From an uncultured Verrucomicrobia subdivision 3 bacterium (GTDB lineage: Bacteria > Verrucomicrobiota > Verrucomicrobiia > Limisphaerales > UBA11358), in assembly GCA_903861445.1 (NCBI GenBank), contig CAIOUK010000228.1, positions 1-17,553 of the forward strand: 17,553 nucleotides of DNA, written 5' to 3'. The position numbers and the translations under genes are program-made. The notes beneath the pieces are model-generated. The model saw only the letters and a program-made list of their open reading frames with translations, searched no databases and was not told the DNA's origin. Below, piece by piece: positions 6,646-14,883 of the stretch (position 1 is its first letter; each line of letters starts with the position of its first letter).

Positions 6646-7980
6646 ATGATTACGCGTTATTCGCGCCCCGAGATGCGGGCCATCTGGACCGACGAAAACA
6701 AACTCAAAATCTGGCTTCAGATCGAACTCCTCGCCAGCGAAGCGTTGGTCAAAGAAGGCGTCGTCCCCGCCAAGGATTTTAAGAAGATCAAAGTCGGTTG
6801 CGACAAATGGTTCGCCGACCTCCCCGGTCTCGTTGCCCGCCAGCGCGAGTTGGAAAAAGTTCTCAACCACGACGTCATCGGCTTCACCACTGCCGTCGCC
6901 GAAGTCATCAACGACAACGCGAGCCGCTGGTTTCATTTCGGCCTCACCAGCAGCGACGTGGGCGACACCTGCTACGCCGTGCAGATGATGCAATCGGCGG
7001 ACATCCTCATCGCCGACGTGAAGTCGTTGTTACCTGTCATCGCCCGGCGGGCGAAGGAACACAAGTTCACACCCTGCATGGGCCGCAGCCACGGCATCCA
7101 CGGCGAACCCACGACTTTCGGCCTCAAGCTCGCGTTGATGCACGATGAATTCACCCGCGCACTCCGCCGCTTGGAATCCGTCCGCGATGTCGTAGCCGTC
7201 GGGAAAATTTCCGGCGCGGTCGGCACGAGCGCACATTTGTCGCCGCGCGTCGAGGCTTACGTGTGCAAGAAGCTTGGCATTCAACCCGCGCCCATCGCCA
7301 CGCAAGTCGTGCAGCGCGACATCCACGCCGAATTTCAACTCGCGATGGCGCTTGTCGGCGCGAGCATCGAACGCTGGGCGGTCGAGTTCCGCCATTTGCA
7401 ACGCACGGAAGTTTTGGAGGCGGAAGAGCCGTTCACCAAAGGTCAGAAGGGCAGCAGCGCCATGCCGCACAAGCGTAATCCCATCACCTGGGAACGGCTC
7501 ACCGGCCTCGCGCGCGTATTGCGCGGCAACGCGATGGCGTCGCTGGAAAACGTCGCCCTCTGGCACGAGCGCGACATCAGCCACAGCAGCGTCGAGCGTA
7601 TCATCTTCCCGGATAGTTGCACGCTGCTCGATTACATGTTCGGCCTGCTCACGCGCCTGATGGACGGCATCGTCGTCTATCCCGCGAACATGAAGAAGAA
7701 TCTCGGCTTGAGTTTGGGGATGTGGAATTCGCAAACCATTTTGCTCGCGCTCATCAAGAAAGGCCTCACGCGCGAGGCCGCCTACAAGATTTGTCAGGAC
7801 GCCGCGATGAAAACCTGGGAAGTCAAACACGCTGGCCGCGACGACGCGGATTTCGTCGAGCAACTCAAGCTCGACGCCCAAGTGCAAAAGCTGTTCAAGG
7901 CTGGTGAACTGGAAAAACTTTGCTCGCTCGACTTCCATTTCAAGGAAGTGAACAACCGGTTCAAAAAACTGGGTCTTTAA
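6646..7980 (+). CDS. purB: Adenylosuccinate lyase
   Basis: Catalyses two fumarate-releasing steps of purine synthesis: SAICAR to AICAR and adenylosuccinate to AMP, in the cytoplasm. I chose the ATG at 6646 (444 residues) because family members begin with an MIxRYSRPEM-like sequence; an ATG at 6637 would add only three residues. From 6646, the fumarase/aspartase superfamily motifs are TSSDVGD (101-107), the GRSHGIHGEP catalytic-histidine segment (146-155), KISGAVGT (187-194) and the mobile signature loop GSSAMPHKRNP (269-279) with its catalytic serine. Length is normal. The frame stays open upstream into the EamA gene, but that extension has no family character. No Shine-Dalgarno is seen; the leader is a T-rich tract. 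Confidence 0.95.
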   Translation: MITRYSRPEMRAIWTDENKLKIWLQIELLASEALVKEGVVPAKDFKKIKVGCDKWFADLPGLVARQRELEKVLNHDVIGFTTAVAEVINDNASRWFHFGLTSSDVGDTCYAVQMMQSADILIADVKSLLPVIARRAKEHKFTPCMGRSHGIHGEPTTFGLKLALMHDEFTRALRRLESVRDVVAVGKISGAVGTSAHLSPRVEAYVCKKLGIQPAPIATQVVQRDIHAEFQLAMALVGASIERWAVEFRHLQRTEVLEAEEPFTKGQKGSSAMPHKRNPITWERLTGLARVLRGNAMASLENVALWHERDISHSSVERIIFPDSCTLLDYMFGLLTRLMDGIVVYPANMKKNLGLSLGMWNSQTILLALIKKGLTREAAYKICQDAAMKTWEVKHAGRDDADFVEQLKLDAQVQKLFKAGELEKLCSLDFHFKEVNNRFKKLGL

Positions 7981-7989
7981 GCTCATAAC

Positions 7990-10290
7990 ATGGCTGCCAC
8001 CACTCCCGCCAATACCCCCTGTTTAGCCCGCACGATGCTGAACACGCTGGCCGAGGAGCCAACGCTTGAGGCGGTGACGATTGACCGCGCCCACAAAAAA
8101 ATTTCCGTGGCCACGCTGGGCCGGCCGGATGTCGAGAAAATCACCGCCCGCGTCAGCGCGGAGCTTTCGGCTACCCAGTCCCACGCCGCAGCACTGCGCT
8201 GCGGTTTGCTGCTCGAGGGTAAAAGCGACTGCGCCACCTGTGCAATTCCGCTCGCGGCCGCCGACCGGAAAAATCTCGTTATCCGCACCGAAGGCAACGC
8301 GACGACCATCGCTCGCGTCACCTGTCCCACCGCGCCGAAGTTCTGGCGCTGGCGCGATCTGCCGTTTCCGAAAATCGTCCAGCGCGACGTCGAGTTTCTC
8401 GAACACGCGGACGAACACGATCATGCTGACGAATGGAAGTGGCAGCTTGCCCTCGCATTCGCCTGCGGTGTGTTTGGCTTGCTGGCGGCGTTCGTTTTTC
8501 CGGCGGCGCGGATTCCGCTGTTCATCGCCAGTTATCTGGCGGGCGCGTGGTTTCCCGCCGAGGAAGTCTGGGAGCGTTTGCAGAAACGCACGCTGGACGT
8601 GCATTTTCTCATGTTGGCCGTCGCCGCCGGTAGCGCGAGTATCGGCGCTTGGGGCGAAGGTGCGACGCTGCTTTTTCTGTTTTCGTTTTCCGGCGCATTG
8701 GAACATTACGCACTGGGCCGGACGCAAAAGGAGATTCGCTCGCTGTTCCGCGACGCACCGAAGACGGCTACGGCGATTGATGCAAACGGAAATGAATCCG
8801 AAGTTCCGGTGGAAGATTTGCGCGGCGGCACGCGGTTGGTCATCAAGCCCGGCTCACAGTTTCCGGTGGATGTGGAAATTGTCAAAGGCGCTACCGCCGC
8901 CGACGAATCCAATTTGACCGGCGAAGCCGAACCGGTGGGGAAAAAAATCGGCGATCTGGCCCTGGCTGGAACCATCAACCTCTGGGGCGCGGTCGAAGTC
9001 GTGGTTGCCCGGCCCGCCGCCGAGAGTGCGCTGCAAAAAATCATCACGCTCATCCGCGAGGCGCAGCAGCAAAAGGCGCCCGCGCAGATGTTCGCCGACA
9101 AGTTCAGCACGTTTTACACCTACGGCATCCTGGCGCTCTCGCTGGCGATGTTTTTTATCTGGTGGCTGGGTTTCGGCCTGGTGGCGTTCAAGTCCACGGT
9201 CGAGTCGCACAGCGCATTCTACCGCACGATGACGTTGCTGGTCGTCTCGTCGCCGTGCGCGCTGGTGCTGTCCATTCCGAGCGCGGTGCTGGCGGCCATC
9301 GCGTTTGGCGCGCGGCACGGCATTTTGTTTCGCGGCGGCGCGGCGGTGGAAAAACTGGCCGAGGTCAACACGGTTTGCCTCGACAAAACCGGCACACTGA
9401 CGACCGGCGAACTGCGGGTGGAAACTGTCGAAAGTTTTCCGGCGGGTTGCGAAAAAGAAATCGCGCAACTGGCTTACTCGCTGGAAAAATTATCCACCCA
9501 TCCGCTGGCCCGCGCCATCATGCGCCACGGCAAACAGCAAAATCTGGCGGCGCTTGATTTTGACAGTTTTGAATCCGTCACCGGCCAGGGCTTGAAGGCC
9601 AGCCGCGCCGGCAAGGCGATTTTTCTCGGCAAACGCGAGTGGGTTGAAGCCCAGATTGGACGGGGCGGATTAGCCGCGCCGCCATCGGACGTGGGCACTT
9701 CGGAAGTATGGATTGCTGGTGGCGATTTGCTGGGGCGGGTCATTCTGCGCGATGACATCCGGCCGCAGGCCGCGTTGGTAATCCGGGAATTGCGCGACGA
9801 AGGTTTACAATCCGTGGTGCTGACCGGCGACAACCAAGTTGCGGCCGATTTTCTCCGCAGCAAATTAAATCTGGATGACGTTCGTGCCGGATTAAAACCA
9901 GAGGACAAGGTTTTTCAAATCATGGCGTTGAGCGGGCGGGGCAAGGTTGCCATGGTCGGCGATGGTGTGAACGATGCGCCCAGCCTGGCCGCCGCGCACA
10001 TCGGCGTGGCGATGGGCGCGCGCGGTTCCGATGCGGCATTGGAGCAGGCGGATGTGGTGCTGATGCACGACCGGCTGGAAAATTTTCTCGCCGCCTTCCG
10101 TTTGAGCCAGCGGGCGCGGCGAATCATCCGACAAAATTTATTCATCTCGCTCGGCACGGTGGTGGTGCTGGTGTGCTTTGCGCTGGCGGGGAAGATTCCG
10201 TTGACTATCGGCGTGGTTGGCCACGAAGGCAGCACGGTAATCGTGGTGATGAACAGCCTGCGGTTGTTGTTTGGCCGCGGGAAGAAATAG
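7990..10290 (+). CDS. P1B-type metal-transporting ATPase, P1B-4-like (SPC / HEGST)
   Basis: A 766-residue heavy-metal efflux pump of the inner membrane. The catalytic core is complete: TGEAEP actuator motif (310-315), SPC metal-site motif in a membrane helix (421-423), DKTGT phosphorylation site with Asp465, the HP dipeptide (504-505), TGD (612-614) and MVGDGVND (655-662). The SPC motif combined with HEGST (745-749) in the last helical pair is the P1B-4 pattern, linked in characterised members to Co2+, Fe2+ or Ni2+ efflux; Zn2+ and Cd2+ pumps normally have CPC. The N-terminus (1-150) has no ordinary GMxCxxC domain but carries C81-x-x-C84, further cysteines at 11, 71 and 112, and an acidic/His stretch (EHADEHDHADE, 138-148). 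It starts 9 bases after purB. Confidence 0.93.
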   Translation: MAATTPANTPCLARTMLNTLAEEPTLEAVTIDRAHKKISVATLGRPDVEKITARVSAELSATQSHAAALRCGLLLEGKSDCATCAIPLAAADRKNLVIRTEGNATTIARVTCPTAPKFWRWRDLPFPKIVQRDVEFLEHADEHDHADEWKWQLALAFACGVFGLLAAFVFPAARIPLFIASYLAGAWFPAEEVWERLQKRTLDVHFLMLAVAAGSASIGAWGEGATLLFLFSFSGALEHYALGRTQKEIRSLFRDAPKTATAIDANGNESEVPVEDLRGGTRLVIKPGSQFPVDVEIVKGATAADESNLTGEAEPVGKKIGDLALAGTINLWGAVEVVVARPAAESALQKIITLIREAQQQKAPAQMFADKFSTFYTYGILALSLAMFFIWWLGFGLVAFKSTVESHSAFYRTMTLLVVSSPCALVLSIPSAVLAAIAFGARHGILFRGGAAVEKLAEVNTVCLDKTGTLTTGELRVETVESFPAGCEKEIAQLAYSLEKLSTHPLARAIMRHGKQQNLAALDFDSFESVTGQGLKASRAGKAIFLGKREWVEAQIGRGGLAAPPSDVGTSEVWIAGGDLLGRVILRDDIRPQAALVIRELRDEGLQSVVLTGDNQVAADFLRSKLNLDDVRAGLKPEDKVFQIMALSGRGKVAMVGDGVNDAPSLAAAHIGVAMGARGSDAALEQADVVLMHDRLENFLAAFRLSQRARRIIRQNLFISLGTVVVLVCFALAGKIPLTIGVVGHEGSTVIVVMNSLRLLFGRGKK

Positions 10291-10361
10291 CGCGATTATT
10301 CGTGCTGCCTGCGGCCACTCGTCAACTGTTTTTGAACTGCGACGCCTTCTAAAATTCTTTA

Positions 10362-10389
10362 CACAATTTTTGCCAGACCGCAAATTGTG
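10362..10389. promoter_or_regulatory. Inverted repeat overlapping the cyclase start codon
   Basis: CACAATTT at 10362-10369 and AAATTGTG at 10382-10389 are perfect 8-base inverted repeats separated by 12 bases. The right arm includes the GTG proposed as the squalene-hopene cyclase start (10387). As DNA it could be an operator; as RNA, a hairpin that hides the start codon. A TAAAAT sequence at 10350-10355 could serve as a -10 element, but no good -35 matches it. Confidence 0.4.
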
Positions 10390-12387
10390 CGCGTGTTGAC
10401 AGACAGCAATTCTCGCACAATCGCGCCGGCCGAAAGTGCCCGCGCCCAAGTGCCAGAAAAATCTATCGCCAATTGGGAGGCCGCGCTCAAGCGGTCGCAG
10501 AATTACCTTTTGTCCGAGCAAAAACCGGAAGGTTACTGGGTTGGTGAATTGATGGTGGATTCCACGCTCGCGTCCGACATGGTGGCTTATCATCACTGGG
10601 ACGGCAGCGTGGACAAGGAATGGCAACGTAAAGCAGTCAATCATATCTTCGCGATGCAGTTGCCGGACGGTGGCTGGAATATCTACTACGGCGGCCCGTC
10701 GGAAGTGAATGCCACCATCAAGGCTTATCTCGCGCTCAAACTTGCCGGTGTGCCGGTGATGGATCCGCGTATGCTCAAGGCGCGCGAAGTGGCGCTACAC
10801 CTCGGCGGTGTGCCGCGCATGAACACCTTTTCCAAGCTGTATCTCGCGCTCATCGGCCTGTATCCGTGGGAATATGTCCCGACGATTCCGTGCGAAGTGC
10901 TGCTCATCGGCAAATGGTTCCATGTGAATTTCTGGGACATGAGCAACTGGTCGCGCGCGATGATCGTGCCGCTGGCCATCATCAATCATTTCAAGCCGAC
11001 GCGGCCGGTGACAGTGACGCTGGACGAACTCTATCCCGACGGTTATCACGAACGCGATCTGGCGCTCGCGCCCGACCCGGAGAAAATTTCGCTCCGCAAT
11101 TTTTTCCTGTGGCTCGACCGATTGCACAAGCTGGCCGAATGGTTTGCGGAACACAGCATCCATCCGTTCCGCAAAATCGCGCTGAAAAAATGCGAAGAAT
11201 GGATGCTCGAACGATTCAAAGGCAGCGACGGTCTCGCCGCGATTTTCCCGGCGATGCTTAATTCCGTCATCGCACTCAAGGCGCTTGGCTACAAAAACGA
11301 CAATCCGATTCTCCAACGGGAGTTGCACGAACTGAAACGGCTGGAACATCAAGAAACGGACACGCTGCGCATCGAGCCGTGCTTCTCGCCGGTGTGGGAC
11401 ACCGCCATCGTGACGATTTGCCTGCGCGAATCCGGCGTGCCTGCCGATCACCCCCAGATGCAGCGCGCCGCCGACTGGCTGATGGAAAAAGAAATCCGTG
11501 TCTATGGCGACTGGATTCACAAAAATCCCGCGAAGGTCGAACCGAGCGGCTGGGTGTTTGAATACCAGAACACCTGGAACCCCGACGTGGACGATACCGC
11601 GATGGTGCTGCTCGCGCTCCGACAAATTCCGACGGACAACCCGGCGCGACGCGACGAATGCTTCCAACGCGGCATGAAATGGATGATGGCGTTCCAGTGC
11701 AAAGACGGTGGCTGGGCCGCGTTCGACAAAGATTGCACCAAAAATATTCTCGAAAAAGTTCCATTCGCCGACCACAACGCGATGCTCGATCCCGAATGCG
11801 CCGACATCACCGCACGCATTTTGGAATTGCTCGGTTACGAAAAGTGGGACAACGCTCATCCGCAGATTCACGACGCCATTGATTACGTTCGCCGCCAGCA
11901 GGAAACCGACGGCTCGTGGTATGGCCGCTGGGGTGTGAATTACATTTACGGCACCTGGCAAGTGTTGCGCGGGATGCGCGCCTTGAACTACAACATGAAC
12001 GAAGACTGGCTCCAGCGCGGCAAAGCCTGGCTGGAAAGCGTTCAACTCGCCGACGGCGGCTGGGGCGAACGCTGCAACACCTACGACGATCCGATTTACA
12101 AAGGGCAGGGGCCCAGCACCGCCTCGCAAACCGCGTGGGCGGTCATGGGCTTGTGCGCGTTCGACGACCCGGAAAATCCCGTGCTCAAACGCGGCATCGA
12201 ATATCTCGCGCGCACGCAAAATGCCGACGGCTCATGGAGCGAGGCCGAAACGACCGGCACCGGTTTCCCGAAGGTGTTCTATCTGAAATACGATATGTAT
12301 CGCAACGCCTGGCCGCTGCTCGCTCTGGCCACTTATAAACAAATCTGCGAACGCGCGGCGGCAAAGAAAAATGGAGCCGATAAATAA
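10387..12387 (+). CDS. shc: Squalene-hopene cyclase
   Basis: Cyclises squalene to hopene and hopanol, the first committed step to hopanoids, membrane-stiffening lipids analogous to sterols; it is a monotopic inner-membrane protein. The 666 residues are normal for the family. The catalytic acid motif DVDDTA is at 400-405. QW-type repeats are visible at 91-97 (QLPDGGW), 437-443 (QCKDGGW), 505-511 (QETDGSW), 553-559 (QLADGGW) and 611-617 (QNADGSW). GYWVGEL (49-55) and the Trp/Tyr-rich central region line the active site in this family. I use the GTG at 10387; a GTG at 10393 is equally possible and changes two residues. pyrD begins 2 bases after the stop, so the two are likely co-transcribed. No other hopanoid gene lies in the window. 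Confidence 0.95.
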   Translation: MRVLTDSNSRTIAPAESARAQVPEKSIANWEAALKRSQNYLLSEQKPEGYWVGELMVDSTLASDMVAYHHWDGSVDKEWQRKAVNHIFAMQLPDGGWNIYYGGPSEVNATIKAYLALKLAGVPVMDPRMLKAREVALHLGGVPRMNTFSKLYLALIGLYPWEYVPTIPCEVLLIGKWFHVNFWDMSNWSRAMIVPLAIINHFKPTRPVTVTLDELYPDGYHERDLALAPDPEKISLRNFFLWLDRLHKLAEWFAEHSIHPFRKIALKKCEEWMLERFKGSDGLAAIFPAMLNSVIALKALGYKNDNPILQRELHELKRLEHQETDTLRIEPCFSPVWDTAIVTICLRESGVPADHPQMQRAADWLMEKEIRVYGDWIHKNPAKVEPSGWVFEYQNTWNPDVDDTAMVLLALRQIPTDNPARRDECFQRGMKWMMAFQCKDGGWAAFDKDCTKNILEKVPFADHNAMLDPECADITARILELLGYEKWDNAHPQIHDAIDYVRRQQETDGSWYGRWGVNYIYGTWQVLRGMRALNYNMNEDWLQRGKAWLESVQLADGGWGERCNTYDDPIYKGQGPSTASQTAWAVMGLCAFDDPENPVLKRGIEYLARTQNADGSWSEAETTGTGFPKVFYLKYDMYRNAWPLLALATYKQICERAAAKKNGADK

Positions 12388-12389
12388 TC

Positions 12390-13481
12390 ATGGGCTGGCT
12401 CCACAAAAAACTCATTCGTCCGCTGCTGTTCCGGCAGGATTCGGAAGTGGCGCATAACAAGGCTGTAAATACATTAGCCCGAGTCAGCCGCAATTCCTTT
12501 GCACTGGGAGTGATGAAGTCTATTTACGGTTCGCCGGCCTTGCCCTCGGAAGTATTCGGACTGAAATTTCCCAATCCCGTCGGCCTCGCAGCCGGCATGG
12601 ACAAACACGCGACCGCCGTGCCGGGTTGGGCGGCCATGGGCTTCGGTCATGTGGAACTGGGCGGCGTGACCTGGCACGCGCAGCCGGGAAACCCGCCGCC
12701 GCGGATGTTTCGCGCCATTCCCGACGAGGCGGTCATCAACCGCATGGGCTTCAATAATTCCGGCGCGGAAGCGGTGGCGCAAAAACTTCGCGATTGGAAA
12801 AACTCTGGTCTTTGGCCGCAGCATCCCGTCGGCATCAACCTCGGCAAATCCAAAATCACGCCGCTCGAAAAAGCTGCCGAGGATTACACCAATTCCTTCC
12901 GCGCGCTGCGCGACCTTGCGGATTTTTTTGTCGTCAATGTCAGTTCGCCCAACACGCCAAACTTGCGGCAGCTTCAAGACAAGACAGCGCTCGACGAAAT
13001 CTTTATCGCGTTGCAGGCGGAAAACTTTACGCGCAAACCGATTCTCGTCAAAGTGGCACCCGACCTGTCGTTCGCGGCGTTGGATGAAATTTTAGAACTG
13101 GTCGTGCCACGTCAGATTGCCGGCATCGTGGCGACCAATACGACAATCACGCGACCACAGACGGACAATGTGGCATTGCAAAAGATTTACGCCGAGACCG
13201 GCGGTTTAAGCGGTAAACCGCTCCGCACCCGCAGCACGGAAGTCGTCCGTCATCTTTACAAACAGACGAATGGCAAATTGCCCATCATCGGCGTCGGCGG
13301 CATTTTCAACGCGGACGATGCGTGGGAGAAAATTACCGCTGGCGCGTCGCTGGTGCAATGTTACACCGGGTTGGTCTATGAAGGACCGGGACTGGCCAAA
13401 CACATTGTCGCCGGTTTGCGCGCCAAGCTGAATGCCTCCGGCTTCAAAAATCTGCGGGAGGCGGTTGGTTCCGCCGCTTAA
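12390..13481 (+). CDS. pyrD: Dihydroorotate dehydrogenase (quinone), class 2
   Basis: Oxidises dihydroorotate to orotate in pyrimidine synthesis, passing electrons to the membrane quinone pool. The 363 residues begin with the amphipathic membrane-binding segment that marks class 2 (MGWLHKKLIRPLLFRQDSEV, then AHNKAVNTL). FMN and substrate motifs follow: NPVGLAAGMDKHA (62-74), GFGHVELGGVTWHAQPGNP (84-102), NRMGFNN (117-123), NVSSPNTPNLRQLQ (183-196) with the catalytic-base serine Ser186, and the C-terminal flavin-phosphate site PIIGVGGI. The protein is complete with no missing key residue. It lies 2 bases after the cyclase gene; both products are membrane-associated, which may be coincidence. 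No Shine-Dalgarno is visible, consistent with coupled translation. Confidence 0.96.
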   Translation: MGWLHKKLIRPLLFRQDSEVAHNKAVNTLARVSRNSFALGVMKSIYGSPALPSEVFGLKFPNPVGLAAGMDKHATAVPGWAAMGFGHVELGGVTWHAQPGNPPPRMFRAIPDEAVINRMGFNNSGAEAVAQKLRDWKNSGLWPQHPVGINLGKSKITPLEKAAEDYTNSFRALRDLADFFVVNVSSPNTPNLRQLQDKTALDEIFIALQAENFTRKPILVKVAPDLSFAALDEILELVVPRQIAGIVATNTTITRPQTDNVALQKIYAETGGLSGKPLRTRSTEVVRHLYKQTNGKLPIIGVGGIFNADDAWEKITAGASLVQCYTGLVYEGPGLAKHIVAGLRAKLNASGFKNLREAVGSAA

Positions 13482-13487
13482 AACGCC

Positions 13488-13835
13488 ATGTTCGAACACC
13501 ACACCAAACCACTTCTTCCGCGCAAAGAATTTTACCGGCGCATCGCGCGCAACGCCGGTCTTGGCGCCATCGTCATCGCCGTTTCGCTGGGCATTGGCAT
13601 GACCGGCTATCACGGTTTTGAAAAGCTGCCGTGGCTGGACGCTTTTTTGAATGCCGCGATGATTCTTTCCGGCATGGGGCCGGTCGCCACGCTCCAGACC
13701 GATGCCGGCAAACTTTTTGCCGGCTGTTACGCGCTCTACAGCGGCATCGCGTTGATCAGCATCGTGGGCATCATCTTCGCGCCCATCGTTCACCGCTTCC
13801 TGCACAAGTTCCACTTGGAAGACGAAGGTAAATAA
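13488..13835 (+). CDS. Hypothetical two-helix membrane protein with a K+ channel-like layout
   Basis: A 115-residue protein I can describe but not name. A basic N-terminus (KPLLPRKEFYRRIARN) leads to helix 1 (about 23-42), then GYHGFEKLPWLDAFLNAAMI and a short re-entrant-like segment (about 50-68, ending ILSGMGPV), then helix 2 (about 75-103) and a His/charged tail. This helix, pore-loop, helix order with a YHGFEKLPWLDAF segment resembles two-transmembrane potassium channel folds, but the selectivity filter TVGYG is absent; GMGPV sits at the equivalent position. It starts 6 bases after pyrD and is probably in the same transcript. A large inverted repeat follows the stop. The gene is convincing; an ion-channel role is inference only. 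Confidence 0.75.
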   Translation: MFEHHTKPLLPRKEFYRRIARNAGLGAIVIAVSLGIGMTGYHGFEKLPWLDAFLNAAMILSGMGPVATLQTDAGKLFAGCYALYSGIALISIVGIIFAPIVHRFLHKFHLEDEGK

Positions 13836-13840
13836 ATCTT

Positions 13841-13913
13841 GTCGCACGAAGAACGCGAAGGCAGCGAAGGTGAAAAACTTAATCTTTCGCCAACTTCGCG
13901 TTCTTCGCGCGAC
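13841..13913. repeat. Large imperfect inverted repeat between the small membrane gene and dapF
   Basis: Arms at 13841-13868 and 13886-13913 are complementary at 24 of 28 positions, including an uninterrupted 14-base block (CGAAGAACGCGAAG), around a 17-base loop. The arm has an internal GCGAAG-like periodicity typical of dispersed repeats in some GC-rich genomes. In RNA it would form a very strong hairpin just after the upstream gene's stop codon; a T tract (TTTTT, near 13925) follows about 12 bases later, so it may also end transcription. Confidence 0.7.
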
Positions 13914-13961
13914 ATCTACTTCTGTTTTTACACCGCGCCCGCCAATTGCTAGTTTGGAGAG

Positions 13962-14804
13962 ATGCAAATTACTTTCACCAAATACCACGCGCTCGGCAAC
14001 GACTACATCGTCATCCACCCAAAAGATTTGTCCGCACAACTCACGACCGAACAAGTCAAAACGATTTGCCATCGCAACTTCGGCGTCGGTTCGGACGGCA
14101 TTTTGCTGGGGCCGCTGCCATCCACCACGGCGAAGTGTGCGCTGAAGATTTACAATCCCGACGGCAGCATCGCCGAGAAAAGCGGCAACGGCGTCCGCAT
14201 TTTTTCGCGCTATCTCTGGGACATCAAGTTTGTCGGTAACGAAGAATTTGCGTTGCAGACCGACGGCGGCATCGTGCGTTCGACGGTTTTTGACGGCGGC
14301 AAAATGGTGCGCGTGGAAATGGGCAAGGTCAGTTTTGACAGCGAGAAAATTCCCGTGACCGGCGCCAGGCGCGAAGTCATCAACGAAAAGATTTCCGCCG
14401 GCGGGCGTGAATTTACCTTCTGCGCGGCGACGATTGGCAATCCGCATTGCGTCCTGCCGCTGCCGGAAATCAGCGCGAAGCTCGCGCATGAATTTGGCCC
14501 GCTGTTGGAAGTGCATCCAAACTTTCCGCGCAAGACCAACGTGCAGTTTCTAAAAGTGCTCGACCGGGCGAACATCCAGATTGAAATCTGGGAACGCGGC
14601 GCGGGTTACACGCTGGCCAGCGGCAGCAGCAGCAGCGCGAGCGCGGCGGTGGCGCACAAACTTGGACTGGTGGACAAAAAAGTGACCGTGCATTGTCCGG
14701 GTGGTGACATCCAGATCGAGATTCGAGACGGCTTCGATATTTTGATGACCGGCAGCGTGACGCGCGTGGCTGAAGGCATGACTTCGCCGGAGATGTTTCA
14801 GTAA
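13962..14804 (+). CDS. dapF: Diaminopimelate epimerase family protein with both catalytic cysteines replaced by serine
   Basis: By overall fold this is DapF, which interconverts LL- and meso-diaminopimelate for lysine and peptidoglycan. The 280 residues show the family landmarks: FTKYHALGNDYIVI (5-18), GVGSDGILLG (41-50), YNPDGSIAEKSGNGVRIFSR (64-83), GNPHCV (159-164), ERGAGYTLASG (211-221) and CPGGDIQIE near the C-terminus. In characterised DapF the two acid/base residues are cysteines in CGNG and ACGTG; here they are Ser74 and Ser220, and the second loop reads ASGSSSSA. A serine-type subfamily annotated as DapF may exist in other bacteria, but whether it epimerises DAP is unclear. The start is supported by GGAG just before ATG, though the spacing of 2 bases is short. 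Confidence 0.85.
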   Translation: MQITFTKYHALGNDYIVIHPKDLSAQLTTEQVKTICHRNFGVGSDGILLGPLPSTTAKCALKIYNPDGSIAEKSGNGVRIFSRYLWDIKFVGNEEFALQTDGGIVRSTVFDGGKMVRVEMGKVSFDSEKIPVTGARREVINEKISAGGREFTFCAATIGNPHCVLPLPEISAKLAHEFGPLLEVHPNFPRKTNVQFLKVLDRANIQIEIWERGAGYTLASGSSSSASAAVAHKLGLVDKKVTVHCPGGDIQIEIRDGFDILMTGSVTRVAEGMTSPEMFQ

Positions 14805-14824
14805 AAGTTTAATTCCTGCGACTA

Positions 14825-14855
14825 AAAACCCCGCACAAGCGTGCGGGGTTTTGCT
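14825..14855. terminator. Strong bidirectional intrinsic terminator between dapF and glgP
   Basis: AAAACCCCGCAC (14825-14836) and GTGCGGGGTTTT (14841-14852) form a perfect 12-base stem with a 4-base loop, with T runs on both strands. It sits between convergent genes and should terminate both transcripts. Confidence 0.93.
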
Positions 14856-14883
14856 TTCTAAATATTCGGACTTTCAGAGCGCT

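Noticed and set aside
10795..12219. Long minus-strand frame inside the squalene-hopene cyclase gene
   Set aside because: Antisense shadow of the cyclase; the plus strand carries DVDDTA and five QW motifs, and the minus-strand product looks like no protein family.
13206..14516. Minus-strand frame of 436 codons crossing pyrD, the small membrane gene and dapF
   Set aside because: It spans three well-supported plus-strand genes and a hairpin, and has the Arg/His/Gln-rich composition of a shadow frame.
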